Notes under the pieces: generated by a model
The model's database searches: none
What the model was told of the DNA's origin: nothing
Seen by the model: the letters and a program-made list of their open reading frames with translations, nothing else
Position numbers and translations under genes: made by a program
Assembly (NCBI GenBank): GCA_945937855.1
Contig: CAMEUC010000100.1
Span: 1-5,362, forward strand
Source of the DNA: an uncultured Clostridium sp.
Lineage (GTDB): Bacteria; Bacillota; Clostridia; TANB77; CAG-508
Reading direction: 5' to 3'
DNA length: 5,362 nucleotides
Shown: piece by piece, positions 1-5,362 of the stretch
Position numbering within the stretch: the first letter of the stretch is position 1
How the letters are laid out: every line of letters begins with the position of its first letter

Positions 1-441
1 TGCTCTTGGATGTGGACTTATTATTATTCCATTTCTTGTTTTTAACGCTATTAATGTTTTAAAAATTGCTGTTGATGTTGGATTCGTTGTTGGAATTACT
101 GCTGCAATGACACCAATTGGCTCGGCTATTTTTTTTATTCCAAATTCTTTATCTTCTTCTATTAATCCACATGTTTTTGTATTTCTATAGGCATTATAAA
201 TGTATTCTGCTGCATAGTGGTTTTTTATTACTTTGTCTTCTACAACACCCATTCCAGTTTCTTCTACTGCCATTTTTGCAAGTGGTATCCTCATTTTATT
301 TGCGGATGTAGCTGCTGCGAAGAATATTTTATCCACTTTTTCTTGGCTAAATGTTGCAAATTCTTTTTGTGCTTTCTTAACATTTTCTAATGCTTTGCTT
401 AAACTTTCTATGCTATCTACTAATTCTCTATCTTTGCTCAT
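1..441 (-). CDS. adhE: Bifunctional acetaldehyde-CoA/alcohol dehydrogenase AdhE, N-terminal part (cut by the window edge)
   Basis: The first 147 codons of a gene that continues past the left edge. AdhE reduces acetyl-CoA to acetaldehyde and then to ethanol, using NADH at each step; it is a cytoplasmic fermentation enzyme that often assembles into filaments. The visible part is the start of the aldehyde dehydrogenase domain. Residues 22-45 resemble the AdhE N-terminus (VKKAQKEFATFSQEKVDKIF), followed by GMGVVEDKVIKNH at 63-75, EPIG at 107-110, the PTTNPT motif at 117-122 and SPHPRA at 142-147. The catalytic cysteine and the iron-dependent alcohol dehydrogenase domain would lie outside the window, so a single-domain acetaldehyde dehydrogenase is not formally excluded, although the N-terminus matches AdhE best. 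The ATG at 441-439 is preceded by GGAGG (453-449) at a 7-base gap, which fixes the start. The gene is divergent from udk. Confidence 0.93.
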   Translation of the reverse strand, partial: MSKDRELVDSIESLSKALENVKKAQKEFATFSQEKVDKIFFAAATSANKMRIPLAKMAVEETGMGVVEDKVIKNHYAAEYIYNAYRNTKTCGLIEEDKEFGIKKIAEPIGVIAAVIPTTNPTSTAIFKTLIALKTRNGIIISPHPRA

Positions 442-531
442 TTTTCTTCCTCCTTTTCTTTATTTTTATAACATATATTGTTTATTTTTTCAATTATTTT
501 TTATTATTTAAAATTAAATAATTTTTATACC

Positions 532-537
532 ATTATA
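532..537 (-). promoter_or_regulatory. Candidate adhE promoter, -10 box
   Basis: On the minus strand the bases read TATAAT, a perfect sigma-A -10 hexamer, about 90 bases upstream of the adhE start. No good -35 hexamer lies 16-18 bases upstream. A second possible -10, TATAAA at 529-524, has a weak TAAACA (552-547) at a 17-base gap. TTGACT at 576-571 resembles a -35 box but is 33 bases from TATAAT. The region is so AT-rich that chance matches are expected, so the exact promoter is uncertain. Confidence 0.3.
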
Positions 538-558
538 AAATATTGTTGTTTAATATTT

Positions 559-576
559 TTGTTAATTTTCAGTCAA
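559..576. promoter_or_regulatory. Possible Rex (redox-sensing repressor) operator upstream of adhE
   Basis: The plus strand reads TTGTTAATTTTCAGTCAA. The Rex consensus in Firmicutes is close to TTGTTAA-N4-TTAACAA. The left half matches at all seven positions and the spacing is right, but only the last three bases (CAA) of the right half match. Rex is a known repressor of adhE-type fermentation genes in clostridia and is released by high NADH, so the position upstream of adhE makes sense. It overlaps a TTGACT (576-571) that might serve as a -35 box. In such AT-rich DNA a 10-of-14 match can arise by chance. Confidence 0.33.
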
Positions 577-586
577 ATATTACCGA

Positions 587-722
587 TTACTATAGTGTCA
601 GCCGTTTTGTATATTTTATAAAAAATTAAATTTGACAGTCCTTTGAGACGGGGGAAGACCCGCGTACGCCTTGGAGAATTTAATTTTTTAGAAAATCATA
701 CAAAAGGTAGGCTGACTAGTAA
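587..722. repeat. 136-base imperfect palindrome (long inverted repeat with GC-rich core), unknown identity
   Basis: Two arms are inverted copies of each other. From the outside in, the pairs are: TTACTA 587-592 with 717-722; GTCAGCC 597-603 with GGCTGAC 710-716; 605-612 with 698-705; 613-617 with 692-696; and a perfect 14-bp block 619-632 with 677-690. The interruptions are small: bases 593-596 unpaired on the left, one base against four at 604/706-709, a bulged C at 697 and one A/G mismatch at 618/691. This gives roughly 40 paired bases per arm around a 44-base core (633-676). It could be a non-autonomous mobile element (MITE-like), a structured RNA, or a site for a DNA-binding or recombining protein. 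I see no clear target-site duplication and match it to no RNA family I know. Confidence 0.85.
648..665. other. GC-rich hairpin at the tip of the palindrome
   Basis: Inside the core of the palindrome, ACG-GGG (648-653) can pair with CCC-G-CGT (659-665), giving six pairs with G662 bulged around a five-base GAAGA loop. A register with CGGG (649-652) against CCCG (659-662) is an alternative. Bases 634-676 are about 63% G+C, in sharp contrast with the AT-rich arms and flanks. This makes the whole element a long stem topped by a distinct GC-rich hairpin. No function is known to me. Confidence 0.45.
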
Positions 723-752
723 CACATTCTCCTTATTTTTTGTCATTTTTTA

Positions 753-781
753 TTGCAATTATTCGAATTTTGGTTTAAAAT
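753..781 (+). promoter_or_regulatory. Candidate sigma-A promoter of udk
   Basis: TTGCAA (753-758) and TAAAAT (776-781) are separated by 17 bases, the optimal spacing for a sigma-A promoter. Each hexamer differs from the consensus at one position (TTGACA aside from CA order, TATAAT). Transcription would begin near 788, giving a short leader of about 24 bases that still includes the ribosome binding site at 800-804. The AT-rich setting lowers certainty. Confidence 0.45.
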
Positions 782-799
782 ATACTAAATGTGTATTAT

Positions 800-804
800 G
801 GAGG
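800..804 (+). promoter_or_regulatory. Ribosome binding site that sets the udk start
   Basis: GGAGG lies seven bases before the ATG at 812-814. It falls inside the longer reading frame that could begin at the GTG at 791, and so argues for the ATG over the GTG. Confidence 0.85.
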
Positions 805-811
805 TACATTT

Positions 812-1426
812 ATGGAACTTAACCCAATTATTATAGGTATTGCAGGTGGTACTGGTTCTGGTAAGAGCACACTTGCCCAAAATATTGAAAAAGAATTTAA
901 GCATAACATTACAATGCTTTCTCATGATTATTATTACAAAAGTAATAGTGAATTACCTTTTGAAGAAAGGAAAAAATTAAACTACGATCATCCAGATGCT
1001 TTTGAAACAGATTTACTTATAGAGCATTTAAATAAACTAAAAAAAGGTGAAACAATTAGAAGACCTAGCTACTCTTTTGTAGAGCATTTAAGAGAAAAAG
1101 AAACATACGAAGTTGTTCCTAAAAAAGTAATTATTGTAGAGGGGATTTTACTTTTCGAAAATAAAACTTTAAGAGATATGATGGATATTAAAATATTTGT
1201 AGATGCAGATGCAGATATCCGTTTTATTAGAAGACTTCTAAGAGATGTTGGGGAAAGAGGTCGTACTTTAGATTCTGTCGTTGAGCAATATTGTACAACT
1301 GTTAAACCAATGCATGAACAATTTGTAGAACCAAGTAAAAAATATGCTGATATAATCGTTCCAGAAGGTGGGTACAATATGGTTGCATTGAATATGATTG
1401 TTGAGAAAATTAGGAGTATAATATAA
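812..1426 (+). CDS. udk: Uridine kinase
   Basis: A 204-residue cytoplasmic enzyme of the uridine/cytidine kinase family (P-loop kinase fold). It phosphorylates uridine and cytidine to UMP and CMP in pyrimidine salvage, using a nucleoside triphosphate. Visible landmarks: Walker A GGTGSGKST at 12-20; SHDYYYK at 37-43 and NYDHPDAF at 57-64, which belong to the nucleoside site; the strand and Walker-B-like segment VIIVEGILLF at 106-115; the arginine-rich lid RRLLRDVGERGR at 140-151; and QYCTTVKPMHEQF at 159-171. The length is normal for the family and nothing key is missing. The ATG at 812 is chosen because of the GGAGG at 800-804; an in-frame GTG at 791 would add seven residues that are not typical of the family. 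It stands alone on its strand, divergent from adhE and convergent with the ABC genes. Confidence 0.96.
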   Translation: MELNPIIIGIAGGTGSGKSTLAQNIEKEFKHNITMLSHDYYYKSNSELPFEERKKLNYDHPDAFETDLLIEHLNKLKKGETIRRPSYSFVEHLREKETYEVVPKKVIIVEGILLFENKTLRDMMDIKIFVDADADIRFIRRLLRDVGERGRTLDSVVEQYCTTVKPMHEQFVEPSKKYADIIVPEGGYNMVALNMIVEKIRSII

Positions 1427-1433
1427 GTTTTAA

Positions 1434-1455
1434 GGGTCGCCGAAAACGGCGACCC
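1434..1455. terminator. Perfect 9-bp hairpin between convergent genes, probable bidirectional terminator
   Basis: GGGTCGCCG (1434-1442) pairs perfectly with CGGCGACCC (1447-1455) around a four-base AAAA loop. It lies eight bases past the udk stop and 20 bases past the stop of the convergent ABC gene at 1475. TTTT (1428-1431) and AAAA (1456-1459) can extend the stem past two unpaired A bases. The position and stability suit a shared terminator. However, the plus strand continues with A bases and the minus strand with TTAAAAC, so neither direction has the usual uridine run directly after the stem. Confidence 0.6.
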
Positions 1456-1474
1456 AAAATAATGCAAAAACATT

Positions 1475-3373
1475 TTATTCTAATTCAAACACACCTGTGT
1501 ATAGTTCATAGTATTTTCCTTTTTGTGCTATTAATTCTTCGTGGTCTCCTCTTTCTATTATTCTTCCATTTTCTAGTACCATTATTGCTTTTGCATTTTG
1601 TATTGTAGATAATCTATGTGCTATTACAAATACTGTTCTTCCCTCCATTAGTTTATCCATTCCATCTTGTACCAATTTTTCTGTACGAGTATCTATGCTA
1701 GATGTTGCTTCATCTAATATCATCACTGGTGGATCAGATATTGCTGCTCTTGCTATTGCTAGTAATTGTCTTTGTCCTTGAGATAAATTTGCTCCATTTG
1801 CTGTAAGTTCTGTATCATATCCATTTGGAAGTCTCATTATAAAGTCATGTGCATTTGCAAGTTTTGCTGCGTTGATTACTTCTTCATCTGTGGCATCTAG
1901 TTTTCCATATTTAATATTTTCTTTTATTGTTCCTGTAAAAAGGTTAGTATCTTGAAGTACTATCCCAAGTGAACGTCTTAAATCATCTTTTTTTATTTTA
2001 TTGATATTTATTCCATCATATCTTATTTTTCCGTCTTCTATATCATAAAATCTATTAATTAAGTTTGTAATTGTTGTTTTCCCAGCTCCTGTAGCTCCTA
2101 CAAATGCTATTTTTTGCCCTGGTTTTGCATACAAAGATACATCATGTAAAACTATTTTGTCTGGCTCATAGCCAAAATCAACGTCGAAAAATTCCACATG
2201 ACCTTTTAGTTCTTCATATGTTAATGTTCCATCTTTATGTGGATGCTTCCAAGCCCAAGTTCCTGTGTGCTCTGGAACTTCTGTTAATACTCCATCTATA
2301 TATTTTGCATTTACTAATGTTACATATCCTTCATCATGTTCTGGCTCTTCATCTATTAGTTTAAATATTCTTTCTGCTCCAGCAAGTGCCATTATAATTG
2401 AATTTAATTGTTGAGATACTTGTGATATTGGCATGTTAAAGCTTTTACTTAATTGTAAAAACGAAGCAATTATTCCAACTGTCACTCCTCCTATTCCTTT
2501 TACTGCTAAAGCTCCACCTACCATAGCAACTAACACATATTGTAGATGACCCAAATTTCCCATGATAGGCATTAAAATGTTTGCAAATGTATTTGCTTTT
2601 GCCGAAGTATCAGATAATTCATCATTTATTTTATCAAATTCTGCTTCCGCTTCTTCCTCATGGCAAAATACTTTTACTACCTTTTGTCCATTTATCATTT
2701 CCTCTATATATCCATTTTCTTTAGCAATAGATTGTTGTTGTTTTATAAAAAATCCAGATGCACTTCCACTTATTTTTGCTACTATAAATAGCATTAATAT
2801 TACAACTGCTATTACTAAAATAGTCATATAAATATTTAAATATACCATTGCACAAAATACTGCTACAATTGTAATTACTGAAGATATTATATTTGGTATA
2901 CTTTGAGATATCATTTGCCTTAAGGTATCTGTATCGTTTGTATAATAGCTCATTATTTCTCCATGTGTATGTGTGTCGAAATATTTTATTGGCAAATGTT
3001 GCATTTTTTCAAACATTTCGTCTCTTATTTTCTTCAATACCCCTTGAGATATTTTTATCATTTTTCTGTTATATGTAAAGTTTGCAATTATTCCTAATAC
3101 ATATATCATAGCCATTATAAATATTATTTTTAAAAGCCCTGTAAATACCGGATTTTCTACTGCAAGTAATGGTGTAATATAATCATCTATTAGTATTTCT
3201 ATAAATATTGAACCTGCAACCCCTGCAATTGAACTTATTATAATGCATATTATTACAAATATAAGTGTTTTTTTGTAATCTGCTGTTATGTATTTTAACA
3301 ATCTTTTTACAGTATCTTTATTTATTTTTTGATTAGTATAACCAATATTTCTTGGTCCTCTTGGTGGCATCAT
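1475..3373 (-). CDS. Heterodimeric ABC exporter, subunit with the catalytic ATP site (YfiC/TM288-like)
   Basis: A 632-residue membrane half-transporter: an N-terminal type I exporter transmembrane domain (about six helices between residues 36 and 315) followed by an ATPase domain (about 393-632). The ATPase has Walker A GATGAGKT (426-433), Q-loop Q474, a non-canonical signature LSQGQ (530-534), Walker B VMILDE with catalytic E555, and switch histidine H586. It therefore supplies the active Walker sites but a weak signature motif, and complements its partner encoded just upstream. A long linker (about 345-390, containing TGTWAWKHPHKDGT) joins the two domains; I recall similar inserts in clostridial relatives. 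The ATG at 3373 overlaps the upstream stop as ATGA, with GGAG at 3387-3384 ten bases before it; a second ATG follows directly at 3370. The likely role is export of drugs or other lipophilic compounds; the substrate cannot be read from the sequence. Confidence 0.94.
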   Translation of the reverse strand: MMPPRGPRNIGYTNQKINKDTVKRLLKYITADYKKTLIFVIICIIISSIAGVAGSIFIEILIDDYITPLLAVENPVFTGLLKIIFIMAMIYVLGIIANFTYNRKMIKISQGVLKKIRDEMFEKMQHLPIKYFDTHTHGEIMSYYTNDTDTLRQMISQSIPNIISSVITIVAVFCAMVYLNIYMTILVIAVVILMLFIVAKISGSASGFFIKQQQSIAKENGYIEEMINGQKVVKVFCHEEEAEAEFDKINDELSDTSAKANTFANILMPIMGNLGHLQYVLVAMVGGALAVKGIGGVTVGIIASFLQLSKSFNMPISQVSQQLNSIIMALAGAERIFKLIDEEPEHDEGYVTLVNAKYIDGVLTEVPEHTGTWAWKHPHKDGTLTYEELKGHVEFFDVDFGYEPDKIVLHDVSLYAKPGQKIAFVGATGAGKTTITNLINRFYDIEDGKIRYDGININKIKKDDLRRSLGIVLQDTNLFTGTIKENIKYGKLDATDEEVINAAKLANAHDFIMRLPNGYDTELTANGANLSQGQRQLLAIARAAISDPPVMILDEATSSIDTRTEKLVQDGMDKLMEGRTVFVIAHRLSTIQNAKAIMVLENGRIIERGDHEELIAQKGKYYELYTGVFELE

Positions 3374-5103
3374 TGTTCATCATCTCCTTTTCTTTGAGAT
3401 GTGTATACTTCCTTGTATATTTCGTTTGTTTCCATTAATTCTTTATGTGTCCCTATTCCATTTATTTTACCATTTTCTAAGACAATTATTTTATCTGCAT
3501 CTTTTACAGAATCTATTCTTTGAGCAATAATTATTTTAGTTGTATTTGGAATTTCTTCTTTAAAAGCTTTTCTAATTAAACTATCTGTTTTTGTATCTAC
3601 AGCACTTGTTGAATCATCTAAAATTAATATTTTAGGTTTTTTAAGTAGTGCTCTTGCAATACATAAACGTTGTTTTTGTCCTCCAGATACATTAGTTCCG
3701 CCTTGTTCTATATATGTATCATATTTTTTAGGAAATTCATTTATAAATTCATCTGCTTGAGCAAATTTACATACTCTTACCATTTCTTCGTCACTAGCAT
3801 CTTTATTTCCCCAACGCAAATTATCCTTTATGGTTCCAGAAAATAGTACATTTTTTTGAAGAACTATCGCTACTTCATTTCTTAATGTTTCTATATCGTA
3901 ATCTCTTACATCTATTCCACCAACTTTAACTATTCCTGTTGTAGTATCATATAATCTTGGTATTAGTTGAATAAGTGTAGTTTTAGAACTTCCTGTTCCT
4001 CCAATAATTCCTATTGTTTCACCAGCTTCGATGTTTAGGTTAATATCTTTTAAACAAGTTTTATCCTTATCTCCTACATAGCTAAAATTAACATTTTCAA
4101 ATTCAATTGAACCATCTTTTACTTCCATTATTGGATTTTCTTTATTTTTAAGTGCTGGTTCTTCGTTTAATACCTCTACTATTCTTTCCGCTGATGATAC
4201 AGATATTGTAAGTGTTACTAATACAACAGACATCATCATTAAACTATGAAGGATTTGCATTGCATATGTAATTAAACTCATTAATTGTCCTGTAGTTAAT
4301 GTTCCAGAACCTACTATTAATTTTGCCCCAAACCATGAGATAAGCAATAATCCTGCATATGATATAAGTTGCATTAATGGTGAGTTATATACAATTAATT
4401 TTTCTGCTTTAGTGAAATAATCATATATACTTTTAGAAACTTTTCCAAATTTTTCTTTTTCTTCTTCCTCTAAGACATAAGATTTTACTACTCTAATACC
4501 CCTTACATTTTCTTGTACTACATTATTTAATTTATCGTATGTTTTAAACACTTTTTCAAATATTGGATGTGCATGTGTTGCTATAAAATATAATCCTACA
4601 GCAAGTATTGGTGCCAATATTAAAAATATTAAAGATAACTTGGCATTTATTGCAAATGACATTATAAATGCAAAAATTAGTGTTAATGGTGCTCTAAATG
4701 TAATTCTTGTCAGCATTTGGTATGCTTGTTGAACATTAGTTACATCTGTTGTCATTCTTGTTATAATACTTGATGTTGAAAATTTATCTATATTTTCAAA
4801 TGAATATTCTTGTACTTTGTAATACATATCGTGTCTTAAATTTTTAGCAAACCCTGTTGATGCTATTGCTGCAAATTTTCCAGCAAGCACTCCAAATATT
4901 AATGCAAATGCAACTAGTAAAAGTAATATTATCCCAAATTTATAGATGACAGACATATTATTACCATAAATTCCATAGTCCACCAAATTTGCCATTACAA
5001 AAGGAATTAGAATTTCCATTATTACTTCTAGTGCAACAAATATTGGTGTAAGAATTGTTTGTTTTTTATATTCTCTAATTGATTTTGCAAGTGTTTTAAT
5101 CAT
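3370..5103 (-). CDS. Heterodimeric ABC exporter, subunit with the degenerate ATP site (YfiB/TM287-like)
   Basis: A 577-residue half-transporter: a type I exporter transmembrane domain (about six helices between residues 15 and 300) followed by an ATPase domain (about 332-577). Walker A is GGTGSSKT (368-375), with serine in place of the last glycine before lysine. Q-loop Q416 and signature VSGGQ (472-476) are canonical. Walker B is ILILDD, so D497 replaces the catalytic glutamate, and the switch histidine is replaced by Q528 in IIIAQRI. These changes mark the degenerate half of a heterodimer. Its good signature would complete the active site of the partner, which begins within its own stop codon (ATGA, 3373-3370); tight translational coupling would favour equal amounts. 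The ATG at 5103 is preceded by AAGGGGG (5122-5116), one base off the ideal and 12 bases away, so initiation may be modest. MarR-type regulators often precede such pairs, but none is visible here. Confidence 0.94.
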   Translation of the reverse strand: MIKTLAKSIREYKKQTILTPIFVALEVIMEILIPFVMANLVDYGIYGNNMSVIYKFGIILLLLVAFALIFGVLAGKFAAIASTGFAKNLRHDMYYKVQEYSFENIDKFSTSSIITRMTTDVTNVQQAYQMLTRITFRAPLTLIFAFIMSFAINAKLSLIFLILAPILAVGLYFIATHAHPIFEKVFKTYDKLNNVVQENVRGIRVVKSYVLEEEEKEKFGKVSKSIYDYFTKAEKLIVYNSPLMQLISYAGLLLISWFGAKLIVGSGTLTTGQLMSLITYAMQILHSLMMMSVVLVTLTISVSSAERIVEVLNEEPALKNKENPIMEVKDGSIEFENVNFSYVGDKDKTCLKDINLNIEAGETIGIIGGTGSSKTTLIQLIPRLYDTTTGIVKVGGIDVRDYDIETLRNEVAIVLQKNVLFSGTIKDNLRWGNKDASDEEMVRVCKFAQADEFINEFPKKYDTYIEQGGTNVSGGQKQRLCIARALLKKPKILILDDSTSAVDTKTDSLIRKAFKEEIPNTTKIIIAQRIDSVKDADKIIVLENGKINGIGTHKELMETNEIYKEVYTSQRKGDDEQ

Positions 5104-5166
5104 GTTTTGTCAAATCCCCCTTAAATTATTTATATTTCTAACCATTGGTGTATTTTATAATAAATT

Positions 5167-5328
5167 TTAAACCTGATAAATTACCCATCCATCTTTTATT
5201 TCCACAGATTGGTAATTTTTATTTTTTACATCTTCTGGTGCGTCTTCTACTTTTCCCTTATATAACAGGTTTTCTCCTTCATAAACTTCTATATTTAACA
5301 ATCTACTTTCTTTTATTTTTCCATACAT
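5167..5328 (-). CDS. Small conserved-looking hypothetical protein, 53 residues
   Basis: A complete short gene. The ATG at 5328-5326 follows AAAAGGAGT (GGAG at 5340-5337) at an eight-base gap, and it ends in TAA at 5169-5167. The protein starts MYGKIKESRLLNIEVYEGEN and ends VEIKDGWVIYQV. It is rich in charged residues (K, E, D) and has no signal peptide or membrane segment, so it should be soluble and cytoplasmic. Alternating hydrophobic stretches (LLNIEVYEG, NLLYKGKV, SVEIKDGWVIYQV) suggest a small, mostly beta fold. I do not recognise the family and assign no function. It is on the same strand as the ABC exporter genes, 63 bases upstream, with no hairpin terminator between them, so it might be co-transcribed. 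The clear ribosome binding site and protein-like composition support a real gene. Confidence 0.72.
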   Translation of the reverse strand: MYGKIKESRLLNIEVYEGENLLYKGKVEDAPEDVKNKNYQSVEIKDGWVIYQV

Positions 5329-5362
5329 ATATGTTACTCCTTTTCATGATTTTTATCTATGG

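Larger units (their letters stand above)
442..811. other. Divergent intergenic region between adhE and udk
   Basis: This 370-base stretch contains no credible gene. From left to right it holds the adhE ribosome binding site (449-453), a very AT-rich leader, a candidate adhE promoter (around 532-537), a possible Rex operator (559-576), a 136-base imperfect palindrome with a GC-rich core (587-722), a candidate udk promoter (753-781) and the udk ribosome binding site (800-804). The open frames that cross it are short, AT-driven and lack ribosome binding sites. The palindrome sits between the two candidate promoters, so on this reading it would be in neither mRNA leader. Confidence 0.8.

Noticed and set aside
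478..493. TTGTTTATTTTTTCAA as a second Rex-like site in the adhE leader
   Set aside because: Only the outer TTG and CAA match and the length is wrong; AT-rich DNA gives such matches readily.
117..511. Plus-strand open frames of 64 and 92 codons opposite adhE
   Set aside because: They are antisense to a clear AdhE reading frame, lack ribosome binding sites and have the hydrophobic, leucine/serine-rich composition of reverse-frame translations.
632..637. TTGACA on the plus strand, a perfect -35 hexamer
   Set aside because: The bases 16-18 downstream are GC-rich and offer no -10 box, so no promoter can be supported here.
587..722. The palindrome as a known riboswitch, self-cleaving ribozyme or integron attC site
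   Set aside because: I compared it from memory with the core motifs of common riboswitches (TPP, SAM, c-di-GMP, FMN, cobalamin, lysine, guanidine, ZTP, THF), hammerhead and twister ribozymes, and the attC core ends. None fits. A covariance-model search would settle it.
1069..1473. Minus-strand 134-codon frame opposite udk
   Set aside because: It is antisense to the well-supported udk gene and runs across the hairpin; it has no protein family features.
2104..3078. Plus-strand frames of 61-89 codons opposite the ABC gene
   Set aside because: They are shadows of the downstream exporter gene with biased composition and no ribosome binding sites.
5104..5166. A promoter or terminator between the small gene and the ABC operon
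   Set aside because: TATAAA-like boxes occur but none has a fitting -35, and no stem-loop is visible, so neither a separate promoter nor a terminator is supported.

Overview
The window is AT-rich and carries five protein-coding genes with strong AGGAGG-type ribosome binding sites. A TGA stop ends one gene while tryptophan is encoded by TGG elsewhere, so the standard bacterial code (table 11) applies. The protein families point to an anaerobic, fermentative low-GC Firmicute, most likely a member of the Clostridia. I cannot assign a genus. No tRNA, rRNA, CRISPR array or transposase gene was seen.

Layout. Positions 1-441 (minus strand) hold the first 147 codons of adhE, the bifunctional acetaldehyde/alcohol dehydrogenase; the gene runs off the left edge. 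Positions 442-811 are a 370-base divergent intergenic region. It contains candidate promoters for both neighbours, a possible Rex (NADH-sensing) operator on the adhE side, and a 136-base imperfect palindrome (587-722) with a GC-rich core. This palindrome is the least explained part of the window. Positions 812-1426 (plus) encode uridine kinase (udk). A 9-bp GC-rich perfect hairpin (1434-1455) separates udk from the convergent genes to its right.

Positions 5103-1475 (minus) hold two overlapping ABC exporter half-transporter genes with a 4-base ATGA start/stop overlap. Their motifs are complementary. The upstream subunit has a degenerate Walker B and H-loop but a canonical signature. The downstream subunit has a canonical Walker B and H-loop but a non-canonical signature. 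This is the pattern of a heterodimeric exporter with one working and one degenerate ATP site (TM287/288 and YfiB/YfiC type). Upstream of them on the same strand, 63 bases away, is a 53-codon gene (5328-5167) with a good ribosome binding site and no function I recognise.

Working together: the two ABC subunits almost certainly form one membrane complex. adhE (NAD+ regeneration during fermentation) and udk (pyrimidine salvage) are divergent housekeeping genes with no obvious functional tie. I found no convincing new multi-gene system; the palindromic element and the small gene are the items worth following up.
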